NCBI RefSeq assembly: GCF_002218025.2 | Contig: NZ_AP018680.1 | Location: 496,001-560,000, forward strand | Reading direction: 5' to 3' | Source of the DNA: Vibrio casei | GTDB taxonomy: Bacteria > Pseudomonadota > Gammaproteobacteria > Enterobacterales > Vibrionaceae | DNA length: 64,000 bases | In this document: piece by piece, positions 18,599-27,474 of the stretch | How positions within the stretch are numbered: position 1 is the stretch's first letter | How the letters are laid out: each line of letters starts with the position of its first letter | Program-made: the position numbers and the translations under genes | The notes under the pieces: model-generated | Seen by the model: only the letters and a program-made list of their open reading frames with translations | Database searches by the model: none | Told to the model about the DNA's origin: nothing

Positions 18599-19717
18599 AT
18601 GAAGATACAACGTTTTTTCCCTCCTCGCCGAATTTTAATGGGGCCGGGGCCTTCTGATATTTCATCTGATGTTTTGCAGGCATTGAGTCGTCCTACCATT
18701 GGACATTTAGATCCTTTATTTATCGGTATGATGGATGAAGTTAAAGCATTATTAAAATACGCTTTTCAGACTGATAATGATTTTACAATCCCAGTTTCAG
18801 CCCCGGGTAGTGCAGGAATGGAAGCATGTTTTGTTAACTTGATTGAAGCGGGCGATAAGGTCATTGTGTGCCGTAATGGTGTATTTGGTGATCGCATGCG
18901 TGAAAATGCCCTTCGTAGTGGTGCTGAAGTGATTCTTGTGGATGATGAATGGGGACAACCGGTCAGTATTTCTAAAGTCGAGTCTGCTTTTAAAGCCAAT
19001 CCAGATGCAAAAATATTAGCTTTTGTTCATGCAGAAACGTCAACCGGAGCGTTGAGTGATGCCGAGGCATTATCTAAGGTGGCGAAGCATTATGGTGCGC
19101 TAACGATCGTCGATGCAGTTACTTCTCTAGGAGGCGTTCCGCTTAAAGTAGATGAGTGGCAACTTGATGCCGTGTATTCAGGGAGCCAGAAGTGCCTTTC
19201 GTGTGTGCCAGGGTTATCGCCCATTACTTTTTCACCTAAAGCGATTGAAAAAATCCAAGCTCGTAAAACGCCGATACAAAGTTGGTTCCTCGATCAAAGT
19301 TTAGTTTTGGGCTATTGGAGTGGGGAAGGTAAACGTAGTTATCACCACACCGCTCCGGTAAATAGTCTGTATGCTTTACATGAGGCTTTACTCGCTTTAT
19401 ACGAAGAAGGGTTAGAAAATGCCTGGCAACGACATGCCGAGATGCATCAAAGACTAAAATTAGGACTTGAACAGTTAGGCTTCCGATATGTGGTAGAGGA
19501 AGCTCATCGTCTACCACAGCTTAATTCCGTATATTTACCAGAAGGTGTTAATGATGCAGACACTCGTCAGCACTTATTAAAGGAATATAATTTAGAAGTC
19601 GGTGGTGGATTAGGTGCACTCGCCGGTAAAGTTTGGCGTATTGGTTTAATGGGATACAGCGCGAAAAAAGAGAATGTTGCGCTGTGTTTAAAGGCATTAG
19701 AAGAAACGATCAAATGA
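18599..19717 (+). CDS. Class-V pyridoxal-phosphate aminotransferase, alanine/serine-glyoxylate aminotransferase family
   Basis: A 372-residue fold-type I PLP enzyme related to alanine-glyoxylate and serine-glyoxylate aminotransferases. Family signatures are the N-terminal LMGPGPSDI, the substrate loop APGSAGMEACF, the PLP-binding Asp in VDAVTSLGG, and the Schiff-base Lys198 in SGSQKCLS. I chose ATG 18599, which follows AAGGA, over an upstream TTG frame because family members start close to the MGPGP segment. It is monocistronic, between the lysC riboswitch and a bidirectional terminator. The true substrate pair is not decided by sequence. Confidence 0.85.
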   Translation: MKIQRFFPPRRILMGPGPSDISSDVLQALSRPTIGHLDPLFIGMMDEVKALLKYAFQTDNDFTIPVSAPGSAGMEACFVNLIEAGDKVIVCRNGVFGDRMRENALRSGAEVILVDDEWGQPVSISKVESAFKANPDAKILAFVHAETSTGALSDAEALSKVAKHYGALTIVDAVTSLGGVPLKVDEWQLDAVYSGSQKCLSCVPGLSPITFSPKAIEKIQARKTPIQSWFLDQSLVLGYWSGEGKRSYHHTAPVNSLYALHEALLALYEEGLENAWQRHAEMHQRLKLGLEQLGFRYVVEEAHRLPQLNSVYLPEGVNDADTRQHLLKEYNLEVGGGLGALAGKVWRIGLMGYSAKKENVALCLKALEETIK

Positions 19718-19743
19718 TCCTTGCCAACTCCCTGCTTATATAG

Positions 19744-19788
19744 CGGAAAAATTAAAGGCGACTCATTGGTCGCCTTTAATTTTTTCCG
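19744..19788. terminator. Bidirectional terminator between the aminotransferase and pglL
   Basis: CGGAAAAATTAAAGGCGAC (19744-19762) pairs almost perfectly with GTCGCCTTTAATTTTTTCCG (19769-19788) around TCATTG. A-rich and T-rich flanks fit both converging genes. Confidence 0.85.
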
Positions 19789-19830
19789 GTCTTGCCTTGA
19801 ATGTGTTTTTCTGTAAATCGTGCTCTAGCG

Positions 19831-21681
19831 CTATTTTATCTTAGGTACCTGATTAGTTTGGGTTGAAGATAATGCTTGTGGTGCGCTTTTCTTCGAGGGC
19901 GTAAATTGTACTTTTGAGAAATCTTGATTGGGAAATAAAAAGCTGGCTTCCTTTCTAATTTCTTCTGCTTTGTGTTGTTCTCCTAACCCCTGATAAGCCA
20001 CGATTAAACTTGAGTAAAAGGCCGGTCTTGGTTTGCGCTTTATTATGGTTGTCGCCCAATCAATATAAGGCTGTATGTATTCTGGCTTGTTCATATGTAA
20101 ACCAATATTGAGTTGAGTATTGTAAACATCCCAATCAAATCGGTCTCTCCAAACACTTGGGTTTGTGACTTTATTCAGTAAGTTTGGATCCATCGGTTTT
20201 TGATATTCAAAACGGCTAAGGATCGAGTTTGTTTGCAAAGCCGTTATCATAAAGAAAGCCGTTATAATAGGTAAAACGAGAGATATCACACTTAACATAC
20301 TCTTGGTTATTTTACTAAATGAAATGGTTTGATACTGAGACGTGATTTGATCAACCCAATAAATGAGAATAATAAAAATAATCCAATGTATGGCTGAATG
20401 ATAAAACGGGTATTCTAATTGTGTGTGTAATACGATAGGAAAAAATAAAGCCGCTAACGCTAAGCGAGTACCCGATTGCGCTTTCAGTATTTTTCGTAGT
20501 ACAACGAGTGCCGCTAATAATAAGCCCAGTAATGGCAAGACACCACCTTCCACCGCCCAGTAAAGTATTTCATTATGCGGGTGATCCATCGAAGCTAACC
20601 CAGCATGGTAACTTGAATTTAACTGATGTTGTCTGGCGGTATAAAGCATATAAGCCGATTCAAATTTACCGTAGCCATATCCAGACCATGGCTTTTCGAT
20701 CACCATGTCTAGAGTTTGCGGGAAGGTGTAACGGCGAGGGCTTTCTAAACTTGATTTTTCGGCAATAAATGCATTACCTCCGGTTAATGATGCGAGTGTC
20801 ACCCCCCCCAAAAAACCAATGATAAGAGCTAAACACCATACATAAAATCCACGCTTAGATAAGAATGTTTTTAAGTAAGGGAGTAATAATAATGAAGCGA
20901 TAAGGGCGCCAAGCCATCCTGTGCGAGAAGCTAATACCCAAAGCAAAGGTAGCGTAATTATAGGGATGAAATAAAGAAAACCCGTCATGACTGGGTGATG
21001 CTGAACATTGGTTTGTTTTTGTCTGGCGAGAAGGTACGCCGCAACCGTTAAACCAGTAGCCAGAAAACTGGCCATTACATTCGGTTGTTGGAAAATACCG
21101 TACGGTCGATTTTGCACTACGTCGTAGCCCAATATATTGCCAGGTTGCAGTAGAAGGTATTGAACATAACCGAGAATAGATTCGATTAAAATTGCCCCAA
21201 TAATAAACCAAAGCAAAGTCTGTTTTTGTTTTATGGTGAAGTTATATTGTTGCAATAAAAGTAAAAATAACCAACCAGCCCATAGCCCAATAATTCTTAA
21301 TACGGAATCTTGTATATTGGCCGCGCTGTAAAATACTGGGATGGTTAAAATGATACAAGTCGTTAATAACGTTAGTGTTAAACTGGAGAAGCGTAAAGCA
21401 TGACGATTTGCTGTTGAATAAAGTGCAACGCCGATAGTTAGGCTTAATACTAACCAAGTGACCGAGTTAAATGATAGAAATAACCCTGCACCACCGGGGT
21501 TTGGCTGAAAGAAGTGCATCGCAATAATAAAAACCGCACCTAAGCACCACAGAAAAGGCTTCGTCCGTGAGCTTGGTTCCGAGACCTCTTCCAGTTGAGT
21601 ACCTTGGGTGTGTAATATTGCCATTTTAGATGAAAATCCTTCTTTAAATAGACTGAGAATATAGTTGATTGGAAAAGGCAT
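19831..21681 (-). CDS. pglL: PglL-type O-oligosaccharyltransferase (Wzy_C superfamily)
   Basis: A 616-residue polytopic membrane protein with about 11-13 helices up to residue about 490, then a soluble periplasmic tail with a repeat-like helical region. The Wzy_C region carries SGYGYGKFE and the conserved periplasmic-loop histidines in DHPHNEIL (His367, His369). An upstream segment, YGIFQQPNVMASFLATG (194-210), is also typical of bacterial O-OTases. Such enzymes move lipid-linked glycan onto Ser/Thr of pilins and other periplasmic proteins. Position next to uvrA matches the V. cholerae pglL locus. ATG at 21624 (after AAGGA) is an alternative start. A T6G8 tract (coding strand) lies at residues 289-294. 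Confidence 0.8.
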   Translation of the reverse strand: MPFPINYILSLFKEGFSSKMAILHTQGTQLEEVSEPSSRTKPFLWCLGAVFIIAMHFFQPNPGGAGLFLSFNSVTWLVLSLTIGVALYSTANRHALRFSSLTLTLLTTCIILTIPVFYSAANIQDSVLRIIGLWAGWLFLLLLQQYNFTIKQKQTLLWFIIGAILIESILGYVQYLLLQPGNILGYDVVQNRPYGIFQQPNVMASFLATGLTVAAYLLARQKQTNVQHHPVMTGFLYFIPIITLPLLWVLASRTGWLGALIASLLLLPYLKTFLSKRGFYVWCLALIIGFLGGVTLASLTGGNAFIAEKSSLESPRRYTFPQTLDMVIEKPWSGYGYGKFESAYMLYTARQHQLNSSYHAGLASMDHPHNEILYWAVEGGVLPLLGLLLAALVVLRKILKAQSGTRLALAALFFPIVLHTQLEYPFYHSAIHWIIFIILIYWVDQITSQYQTISFSKITKSMLSVISLVLPIITAFFMITALQTNSILSRFEYQKPMDPNLLNKVTNPSVWRDRFDWDVYNTQLNIGLHMNKPEYIQPYIDWATTIIKRKPRPAFYSSLIVAYQGLGEQHKAEEIRKEASFLFPNQDFSKVQFTPSKKSAPQALSSTQTNQVPKIK

Positions 21682-21767
21682 TCGAAACTAACGTTAAACG
21701 AATGCCTTTAGTATACTCAAGATGACGTCCTAGCTGAAACTCATACCTTAATGCTATTTAGGTATAT

Positions 21768-24593
21768 TTATTTTAATAATGCCTTTAGAAAATGTGCGGT
21801 ATGAGATCCTTTCACTTTTACGACATCTTCTGGGGTGCCTACCGCGATAATTTCACCGCCACCATTCCCACCTTCAGGACCAAGGTCAACAATCCAATCT
21901 GCCGTTTTGATCACATCTAAATTATGCTCAATGACAACAACAGTGTTTCCATGATCACGTAAGCGATGCAAAACATTAAGCAATTGCTGAATATCATGAA
22001 AGTGCAGACCGGTGGTTGGCTCATCTAAAATATACAAGGTTTTACCTGTATCTCGTTTAGAGAGTTCTTTGGCAAGTTTAACTCGCTGAGCCTCGCCTCC
22101 TGACAAGGTTGTAGCGGCCTGTCCTAAACGGATATAGGATAAACCAACATCGATTAAGGTTTTCAATTTACGGGCAATTACCGGAACGGGTTCAAAGAAT
22201 TGATGAGCATCTTCAACTGTCATTTCAAGTACTTCATCAATACTCTTGCCTTTATATCGAACATCTAATGTTTCGCGGTTATAGCGCTTTCCTTTGCAGG
22301 CATCGCAAGGGACATAGACATCTGGTAAGAAATGCATTTCAACTTTGATGACACCATCACCTTGACAAGCTTCACAACGACCACCGCGCACATTAAAACT
22401 AAATCGTCCTGGTTTATAGCCACGAGAACGTGATTCTTGAGTTCCAGCAAAAAGCTCTCGGATAGGGGTGAAAATGCCAGTGTAGGTTGCTGGGTTTGAA
22501 CGAGGTGTTCTACCTATTGGGCTTTGATTAATATCGATGACTTTATCAAAATGCTCTAACCCTACAATTTTCTTATAAGGTGCCGCTTCTGCTGTTGTGG
22601 CACCATTTAATCGAGCATGAGCGATTTTAAAGAAAGTATCGTTAATTAAGGTCGACTTACCGGATCCGGAAACTCCTGTCACGCAAGTGAATAAACCAAC
22701 AGGAATAGACAAATTAACGTTCTGAAGATTATTTCCTGTCGCTCCGATAAGTTCTACGATTTTTTTCTTATCTACTGGGGTTCGTTGTTTTGGTACCTCG
22801 ATTTGTTTTACGCCACTGAGATATTGTCCAGTTAACGAATCTGGGGTAGCCAGTATGTCATCCATTGTTCCTTCTGCAATAACATTACCGCCATGAACAC
22901 CAGCCCCTGGGCCAATGTCAATTACATGATCTGCTGCTCTGATCGCGTCTTCATCATGCTCTACCACAATGACGGTATTTCCGAGATCACGCAGATGTAT
23001 TAAAGTTTTGAGTAAACGTTCGTTATCTCGTTGATGTAAACCAATAGAAGGTTCATCCAGCACATACATCACTCCGACAAGTCCAGCACCAATTTGACTA
23101 GCCAGACGAATGCGTTGAGCTTCACCACCCGACAGCGTTTCAGCGCTACGAGAAAGGTTTAAATAGTTCAAGCCCACGTTAATTAAGAAATTTAATCTAT
23201 CCCCAATTTCTTTTAAGATTTTTTCGGCAATTTGTGCACGTTGACCTGTTAAGTTTAAGGATTGAAAGAACGCCATGGTTCCAAAAATACTCATTTCAAC
23301 GATTTCTGGTAATGATGTGTCGTTGATGAAAACGTGGCGAGCTTCGGTTTTTAATCGAGCACCACCACAGCTTGAGCAACATTTGTTAGAGATGTATTTA
23401 GACAGCTCTTCACGAACGGAATTAGAATCGGTTTCATGGTAGCGACGATTTAAGTTATTGAGAATGCCTTCGAAGGTATGGCGTTTTACTCGCATATCGC
23501 CACGGTCATTCACATACTTAAATTCAATTTCGTCACGCTTTGATCCATTTAGAACGATATCTCGTACTTTTTTAGGGAGTTTATTGAACGGCTGCTGTAA
23601 ATCGAAATGATAATGTTCAGCTAAAGCAGTGAGCATTTGAAAATAGTAAAAGTTCTTTTTATCCCAACCTCTGATAGCACCATTTGCGAGGCTAAGGCTT
23701 TCATCTTGAATGACTCGTTCAGCGTCAAAAAATTGCTGAACACCCAATCCATCGCAAGTTTCACAAGCTCCAGCAGGGTTATTGAACGAAAATAAACGAG
23801 GCTCGAGTTCTCGTACGCTATAGCCACAATGGGAGCAAGCAAAGTTAGCGGAGAATACAATATCTTCTTGGCTTTCATCATCCATCCAAGTAATAGTTGC
23901 CGTTCCACCCGAAAGTTCTAATGCTGTTTCGAATGATTCGGCTAATCGTTGTTGAATACCATCACGAACTTTAAATCGGTCGACAACCACCTCAATGGTG
24001 TGCTTTTTATGAAGCTCTAATGTTGGTGGATCGGAAAGATCACAGGTTTCCCCATCAATTCTCGCACGAATAAATCCTTGTGCTGCAAGGTTTTGTAGAG
24101 TTTTAACATGCTCACCTTTTCGTTCTTTAATGATCGGAGCAAGCAACATTAATTTGCTGTTTTCTGTCATTTCTACAACTTTATCGACCATCTGTGAGAT
24201 CGTCTGAGCCGCAAGAGGTGTGTTGTGATCTGGGCAACGAGGCTCACCAACTCGAGCGTATAATAACCGCAAATAGTCGTAGATTTCGGTAATGGTGCCT
24301 ACTGTTGAGCGTGGATTGTGTGACGTCGATTTCTGTTCAATTGAAATGGCTGGTGATAAACCCTCAATATGATCAACATCTGGCTTTTCCATTAAAGATA
24401 AAAACTGACGAGCATAAGCCGATAAAGATTCCACATAACGACGTTGTCCTTCTGCGTACAATGTATCAAAAGCCAATGAGGATTTTCCTGAGCCAGATAA
24501 TCCCGTAATAACAATCAACTTATCTCTTGGGATAGTGAGATTAATATTCTTTAGATTATGGGTTCTGGCACCGCGAACTTCGATGGTTTCCAT
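21768..24593 (-). CDS. uvrA: Excinuclease ABC subunit A (UvrA)
   Basis: The damage-recognition ATPase of nucleotide excision repair, 941 residues as usual. It has two ABC modules: the first Walker A is GLSGSGKSS near residue 31 and the second is GVSGSGKST near residue 642. ABC signatures are [14 protein letters not shown] and [14 protein letters not shown], and zinc-finger Cys pairs lie at about 253-283 and 738-764. A LexA-type box 122 bases upstream predicts SOS induction. Confidence 0.98.
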   Translation of the reverse strand: METIEVRGARTHNLKNINLTIPRDKLIVITGLSGSGKSSLAFDTLYAEGQRRYVESLSAYARQFLSLMEKPDVDHIEGLSPAISIEQKSTSHNPRSTVGTITEIYDYLRLLYARVGEPRCPDHNTPLAAQTISQMVDKVVEMTENSKLMLLAPIIKERKGEHVKTLQNLAAQGFIRARIDGETCDLSDPPTLELHKKHTIEVVVDRFKVRDGIQQRLAESFETALELSGGTATITWMDDESQEDIVFSANFACSHCGYSVRELEPRLFSFNNPAGACETCDGLGVQQFFDAERVIQDESLSLANGAIRGWDKKNFYYFQMLTALAEHYHFDLQQPFNKLPKKVRDIVLNGSKRDEIEFKYVNDRGDMRVKRHTFEGILNNLNRRYHETDSNSVREELSKYISNKCCSSCGGARLKTEARHVFINDTSLPEIVEMSIFGTMAFFQSLNLTGQRAQIAEKILKEIGDRLNFLINVGLNYLNLSRSAETLSGGEAQRIRLASQIGAGLVGVMYVLDEPSIGLHQRDNERLLKTLIHLRDLGNTVIVVEHDEDAIRAADHVIDIGPGAGVHGGNVIAEGTMDDILATPDSLTGQYLSGVKQIEVPKQRTPVDKKKIVELIGATGNNLQNVNLSIPVGLFTCVTGVSGSGKSTLINDTFFKIAHARLNGATTAEAAPYKKIVGLEHFDKVIDINQSPIGRTPRSNPATYTGIFTPIRELFAGTQESRSRGYKPGRFSFNVRGGRCEACQGDGVIKVEMHFLPDVYVPCDACKGKRYNRETLDVRYKGKSIDEVLEMTVEDAHQFFEPVPVIARKLKTLIDVGLSYIRLGQAATTLSGGEAQRVKLAKELSKRDTGKTLYILDEPTTGLHFHDIQQLLNVLHRLRDHGNTVVVIEHNLDVIKTADWIVDLGPEGGNGGGEIIAVGTPEDVVKVKGSHTAHFLKALLK

Positions 24594-24714
24594 GTTTCAC
24601 GCTCTCATTATTAAGAAGGGGGCTTAGGGTGTTTTCGGCTTGATTAGAGATTGAATCCATCAAAGCAAACAAGCCTTAAGTATTACATAGGTAGCAAAAA
24701 GTGAGAATAGCTTA

Positions 24715-24730
24715 CTGTATAAAAAAACAG
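24715..24730 (-). promoter_or_regulatory. LexA (SOS) box upstream of uvrA
   Basis: CTGTATAAAAAAACAG matches the CTGT-N8-ACAG gammaproteobacterial LexA consensus with an AT-only centre, and is flanked by TA on the left and TTA on the right. It lies between the galU terminator and the uvrA start, so it should control uvrA. Confidence 0.78.
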
Positions 24731-24749
24731 TTAATAGCTACCGAAAAAA

Positions 24750-24783
24750 GAAAAACCGCAATAAAAATATCTATTGCGGTTTG
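24750..24783 (-). terminator. Terminator of galU
   Basis: On the minus strand, AACCGCAAT and ATTGCGGTT (24773-24781 and 24754-24762) form a 9-bp stem followed by TTTCTTTTTT. It separates galU from the uvrA promoter. Confidence 0.8.
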
Positions 24784-24805
24784 AGCTTTTGGAATAAAAA
24801 ATCGG

Positions 24806-25657
24806 TTATTTTTTGTTTGTTTTAGTATCTTGAGATTTTAAATAGACGTTTTCATAACAATAGTTGGTTGCTTCTATATAGCCTTCAACACTTCCACAGT
24901 CAAAACGTTTGCCTTTAAATTTATAAGCTAAAACGCAACCGGCTTTTGCTTGCTTTAATAACGCATCGGTAATTTGAATTTCACCGCCTTTACCCGGTTC
25001 AGTTTGCTCTATTAATTCAAAAATATCAGGTGTTAAAATATAACGACCAATAATTGCAAGATTACTTGGTTCTGTACCTTTTTCTGGTTTTTCTACCATG
25101 TCGTCGACACGATAAAGATCATCTTTAATCATTTCACCAGAGATAACCCCGTATTTGTGAACGTCTTCACGAGGTACTTCTTGAACCGCGACGATTGAAC
25201 AACGGAATTGCTTATACAATGCAACCATTTGAGATAGAACCCCCTGATCAGGGTTGACGCATAAATCATCCGCCAAAACGACTGCAAACGGTTCATCCCC
25301 AACAAGCTCACGTCCGGTTAAAATGGCATGCCCTAAACCTTTCATTTCACGTTGTCGAATGTAAGTAAAGTTAGCACTGTCAATGATGTCGCGAATATTA
25401 ACCAGTAAATCTTCTTTATTGGTGCCGCTAATTTGGTGTTCAAGTTCGTAATTTTTATCGAAATGGTCAGTCAGAGAGTGCTTGCCACGGCCGGTTACGA
25501 TACACATACCGTTCATACCAGCTTCAATGGCTTCTTCAACACCATATTCAATAAGTGGTTTATTGACGATAGGCATCATCTCTTTTGGCATTGATTTTGT
25601 GGCAGGAAGAAAGCGAGTGCCATAACCAGCAGCAGGGAAAAGACATTTTTTGATCAT
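24806..25657 (-). CDS. galU: UTP-glucose-1-phosphate uridylyltransferase
   Basis: Makes UDP-glucose for LPS, capsule and other glycans. The 283-residue protein has the nucleotidyltransferase signature FPAAGYGTRFLPATKSMPKE at its N-terminus. KPLIEY, the metal-binding region around VVLADDL, and the VEKPEKG and GKRFDCGSVEGYIEA segments typical of GalU follow. It is monocistronic with its own terminator, between uvrA and qstR. Confidence 0.97.
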   Translation of the reverse strand: MIKKCLFPAAGYGTRFLPATKSMPKEMMPIVNKPLIEYGVEEAIEAGMNGMCIVTGRGKHSLTDHFDKNYELEHQISGTNKEDLLVNIRDIIDSANFTYIRQREMKGLGHAILTGRELVGDEPFAVVLADDLCVNPDQGVLSQMVALYKQFRCSIVAVQEVPREDVHKYGVISGEMIKDDLYRVDDMVEKPEKGTEPSNLAIIGRYILTPDIFELIEQTEPGKGGEIQITDALLKQAKAGCVLAYKFKGKRFDCGSVEGYIEATNYCYENVYLKSQDTKTNKK

Positions 25658-25806
25658 GAATAAGACCTGATTTGATAATTAAATGATTGATATTGATAAA
25701 ATAGCATTTTTCACGGGAGAAACACAAATATCGCAGCTTTAAGCGTCGTTTTTATGACACTCCGCTAAAATTTAGGGTTATCTCATCTTTACGTTAAATG
25801 GGAATG

Positions 25807-26475
25807 TTAAAGGTATAATTGAGCCCAATTGATAGCTTGTCTGCGATTGTCGACATTTATTTTTTTGAAAATTCGGTATAAATGCGATTTTATCGTGTGT
25901 TCACTAACAAAAAGGTTATCAGCGATATCAAGATTTGATTGGCCAACTTGCAAATGGTTAAGAATTTCTAATTCTCGATGCGTTAGGGATAATTTTGCCT
26001 TTACAACTATATTATTATTCTGACGACTAATGACTTGCCAATGTTGGAACAATGTCACTAATAATGGCTTTGGAAGGCAATTATGCCCGTTTAGAATGGC
26101 TTTGATTCCATTTGAAATTTCAGAAAAGCATTCATGTTGATAGAAATAACCAGACAGTTGATACCATTGAGTAAGCAAGGTTAAGTTAGGATGTGTAGGA
26201 GCATTAAATAAAGCGGTAGCAATGGCTTGCTTTAAAAAAGGGTGAGTTTGCAATTCAAATAATTTACTTTCAGAGAATTGTGTATCGACCAATACGATAT
26301 ATTGCTGGGATTGAGACTCGACGAAACCAAGTGTTTCGAGGGCGATTGATTGAATTTCTATACTTAACTCATCTTGTAAATATGAAAATAGGGAGGTGCT
26401 GTCCGATACATGAGGGGACAAAAAATAAACGATGATGCCTTGATGGTTATTGATCATGTTTTTACCCTGATTCAT
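25807..26475 (-). CDS. qstR: LuxR-family transcriptional regulator, QstR-like
   Basis: A 222-residue regulator with a divergent N-terminal receiver-like domain and a C-terminal LuxR helix-turn-helix (about residues 158-220: LTHREIL-type LTHRELEIL, SNLDIADNLFVSEHTIKSH). In V. cholerae the gene between galU and ssb is QstR, a quorum-sensing and TfoX-dependent activator of DNA-uptake and repair genes and of type VI secretion. Position and domain layout fit, but the N-terminal half was not compared. ATG at 26457 is a possible alternative start. No acyl-homoserine-lactone binding domain is visible. Confidence 0.8.
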   Translation of the reverse strand: MNQGKNMINNHQGIIVYFLSPHVSDSTSLFSYLQDELSIEIQSIALETLGFVESQSQQYIVLVDTQFSESKLFELQTHPFLKQAIATALFNAPTHPNLTLLTQWYQLSGYFYQHECFSEISNGIKAILNGHNCLPKPLLVTLFQHWQVISRQNNNIVVKAKLSLTHRELEILNHLQVGQSNLDIADNLFVSEHTIKSHLYRIFKKINVDNRRQAINWAQLYL

Positions 26476-26779
26476 TTACATTAAATATCGGTTGAGAAGT
26501 CCATGGGAAATGTTTAGTGGATTGAACTTGGTTTACTTAATTGACGGACTTTATTGAACTTTATATTGTCATGGTAGGTTTATTTTTAATCTTTCATGTC
26601 AATGTCTTATCTTTGAGAATGACTTCATCCAATATACGTAATAATGAATTATGGCTTGTGAATTTGTTATCCGGTGAGTGACATTGAGCAATGTTTATTG
26701 GAGAACATTGATTCCTATGTCGTGATAAAGCATGGTATCATCCATTGCTATTTATAAACGTATTGAGACGGAGCAGAGC
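26476..26779. other. Divergent intergenic region between qstR and ssb
   Basis: 304 bases, AT-rich, with no gene and no recognisable LexA box or repeat. It should hold the qstR and ssb promoters. An in-frame upstream ATG for ssb (26732) gives a non-homologous extension and is not used. Confidence 0.4.
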
Positions 26780-27307
26780 ATGGCTAGCCGCGGAATAAAC
26801 AAAGTAATATTAGTTGGAAATCTTGGTAACGATCCGGAAATTCGTTATTTACCTAGCGGTGGTGCGGTGGCAAATATTACCATTGCAACGTCGGATTCTT
26901 GGAGAGATAAAGCCACTGGAGAACAACGTGAAAAAACAGAATGGCACCGTGTGTCATTGTTTGGTAAGTTGGCCGAAGTAGCTGGTGAATATTTACGCAA
27001 AGGTTCTCAAGTTTACATTGAAGGCCAGCTGCAAACACGTAAATGGCAAGACCAAAGTGGCCAAGATCGTTTCACTACCGAAGTGGTTGTTCAAGGGTTT
27101 AATGGCGTAATGCAAATGCTTGGTGGTCGTGCTCAAGGTGGCGCTCAAGCTCCTGCTGGCAATCAAGGTGGTAATTGGGGGCAACCTCAACAACCCCAAG
27201 CTTCGCAACAACCAGCTTCTCGCGCTCCACAACAACAATCGCCTCAACAGCAAGCACCTCAATACAATGAACCACCAATGGATTTTGACGACGATATTCC
27301 GTTCTAA
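26780..27307 (+). CDS. ssb: Single-stranded DNA-binding protein
   Basis: A 175-residue SSB that coats single-stranded DNA in replication, repair and recombination. The OB fold (about residues 1-112) starts [16 protein letters not shown]. It is followed by a Gln/Pro/Ala-rich disordered linker (about 115-165) and the acidic interaction tip MDFDDDIPF at the extreme C-terminus. ATG 26780 is chosen because it gives the exact family N-terminus and has GGAG/GAG upstream. Confidence 0.97.
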   Translation: MASRGINKVILVGNLGNDPEIRYLPSGGAVANITIATSDSWRDKATGEQREKTEWHRVSLFGKLAEVAGEYLRKGSQVYIEGQLQTRKWQDQSGQDRFTTEVVVQGFNGVMQMLGGRAQGGAQAPAGNQGGNWGQPQQPQASQQPASRAPQQQSPQQQAPQYNEPPMDFDDDIPF

Positions 27308-27334
27308 AAACCTTAACCTTTTGTAACATATATT

Positions 27335-27362
27335 AAAAGTCGCATGTTTATTGCGACTTTTG
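27335..27362 (+). terminator. Terminator of ssb
   Basis: AAAAGTCGCA (27335-27344) pairs with TGCGACTTTT (27352-27361) around TGTTTAT, a short but well-formed intrinsic terminator. Confidence 0.75.
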
Positions 27363-27474
27363 TTGTTACTATGCCCACAAATAATAAGAACTTATTACTA
27401 AAATCTATATTGATGTCATTTTGGACGATAATTACTCTTATCTGAGTAAATTAACTAAATGGAATTGGGTTTAT

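Noticed and set aside
26476..26779. LexA box for ssb
   Set aside because: No CTGT-N8-ACAG match was found in the divergent gap.
27099..27329. Open frames opposite the ssb linker
   Set aside because: They mirror the Gln/Pro-rich ssb coding repeats and have no start signals; they are shadows.
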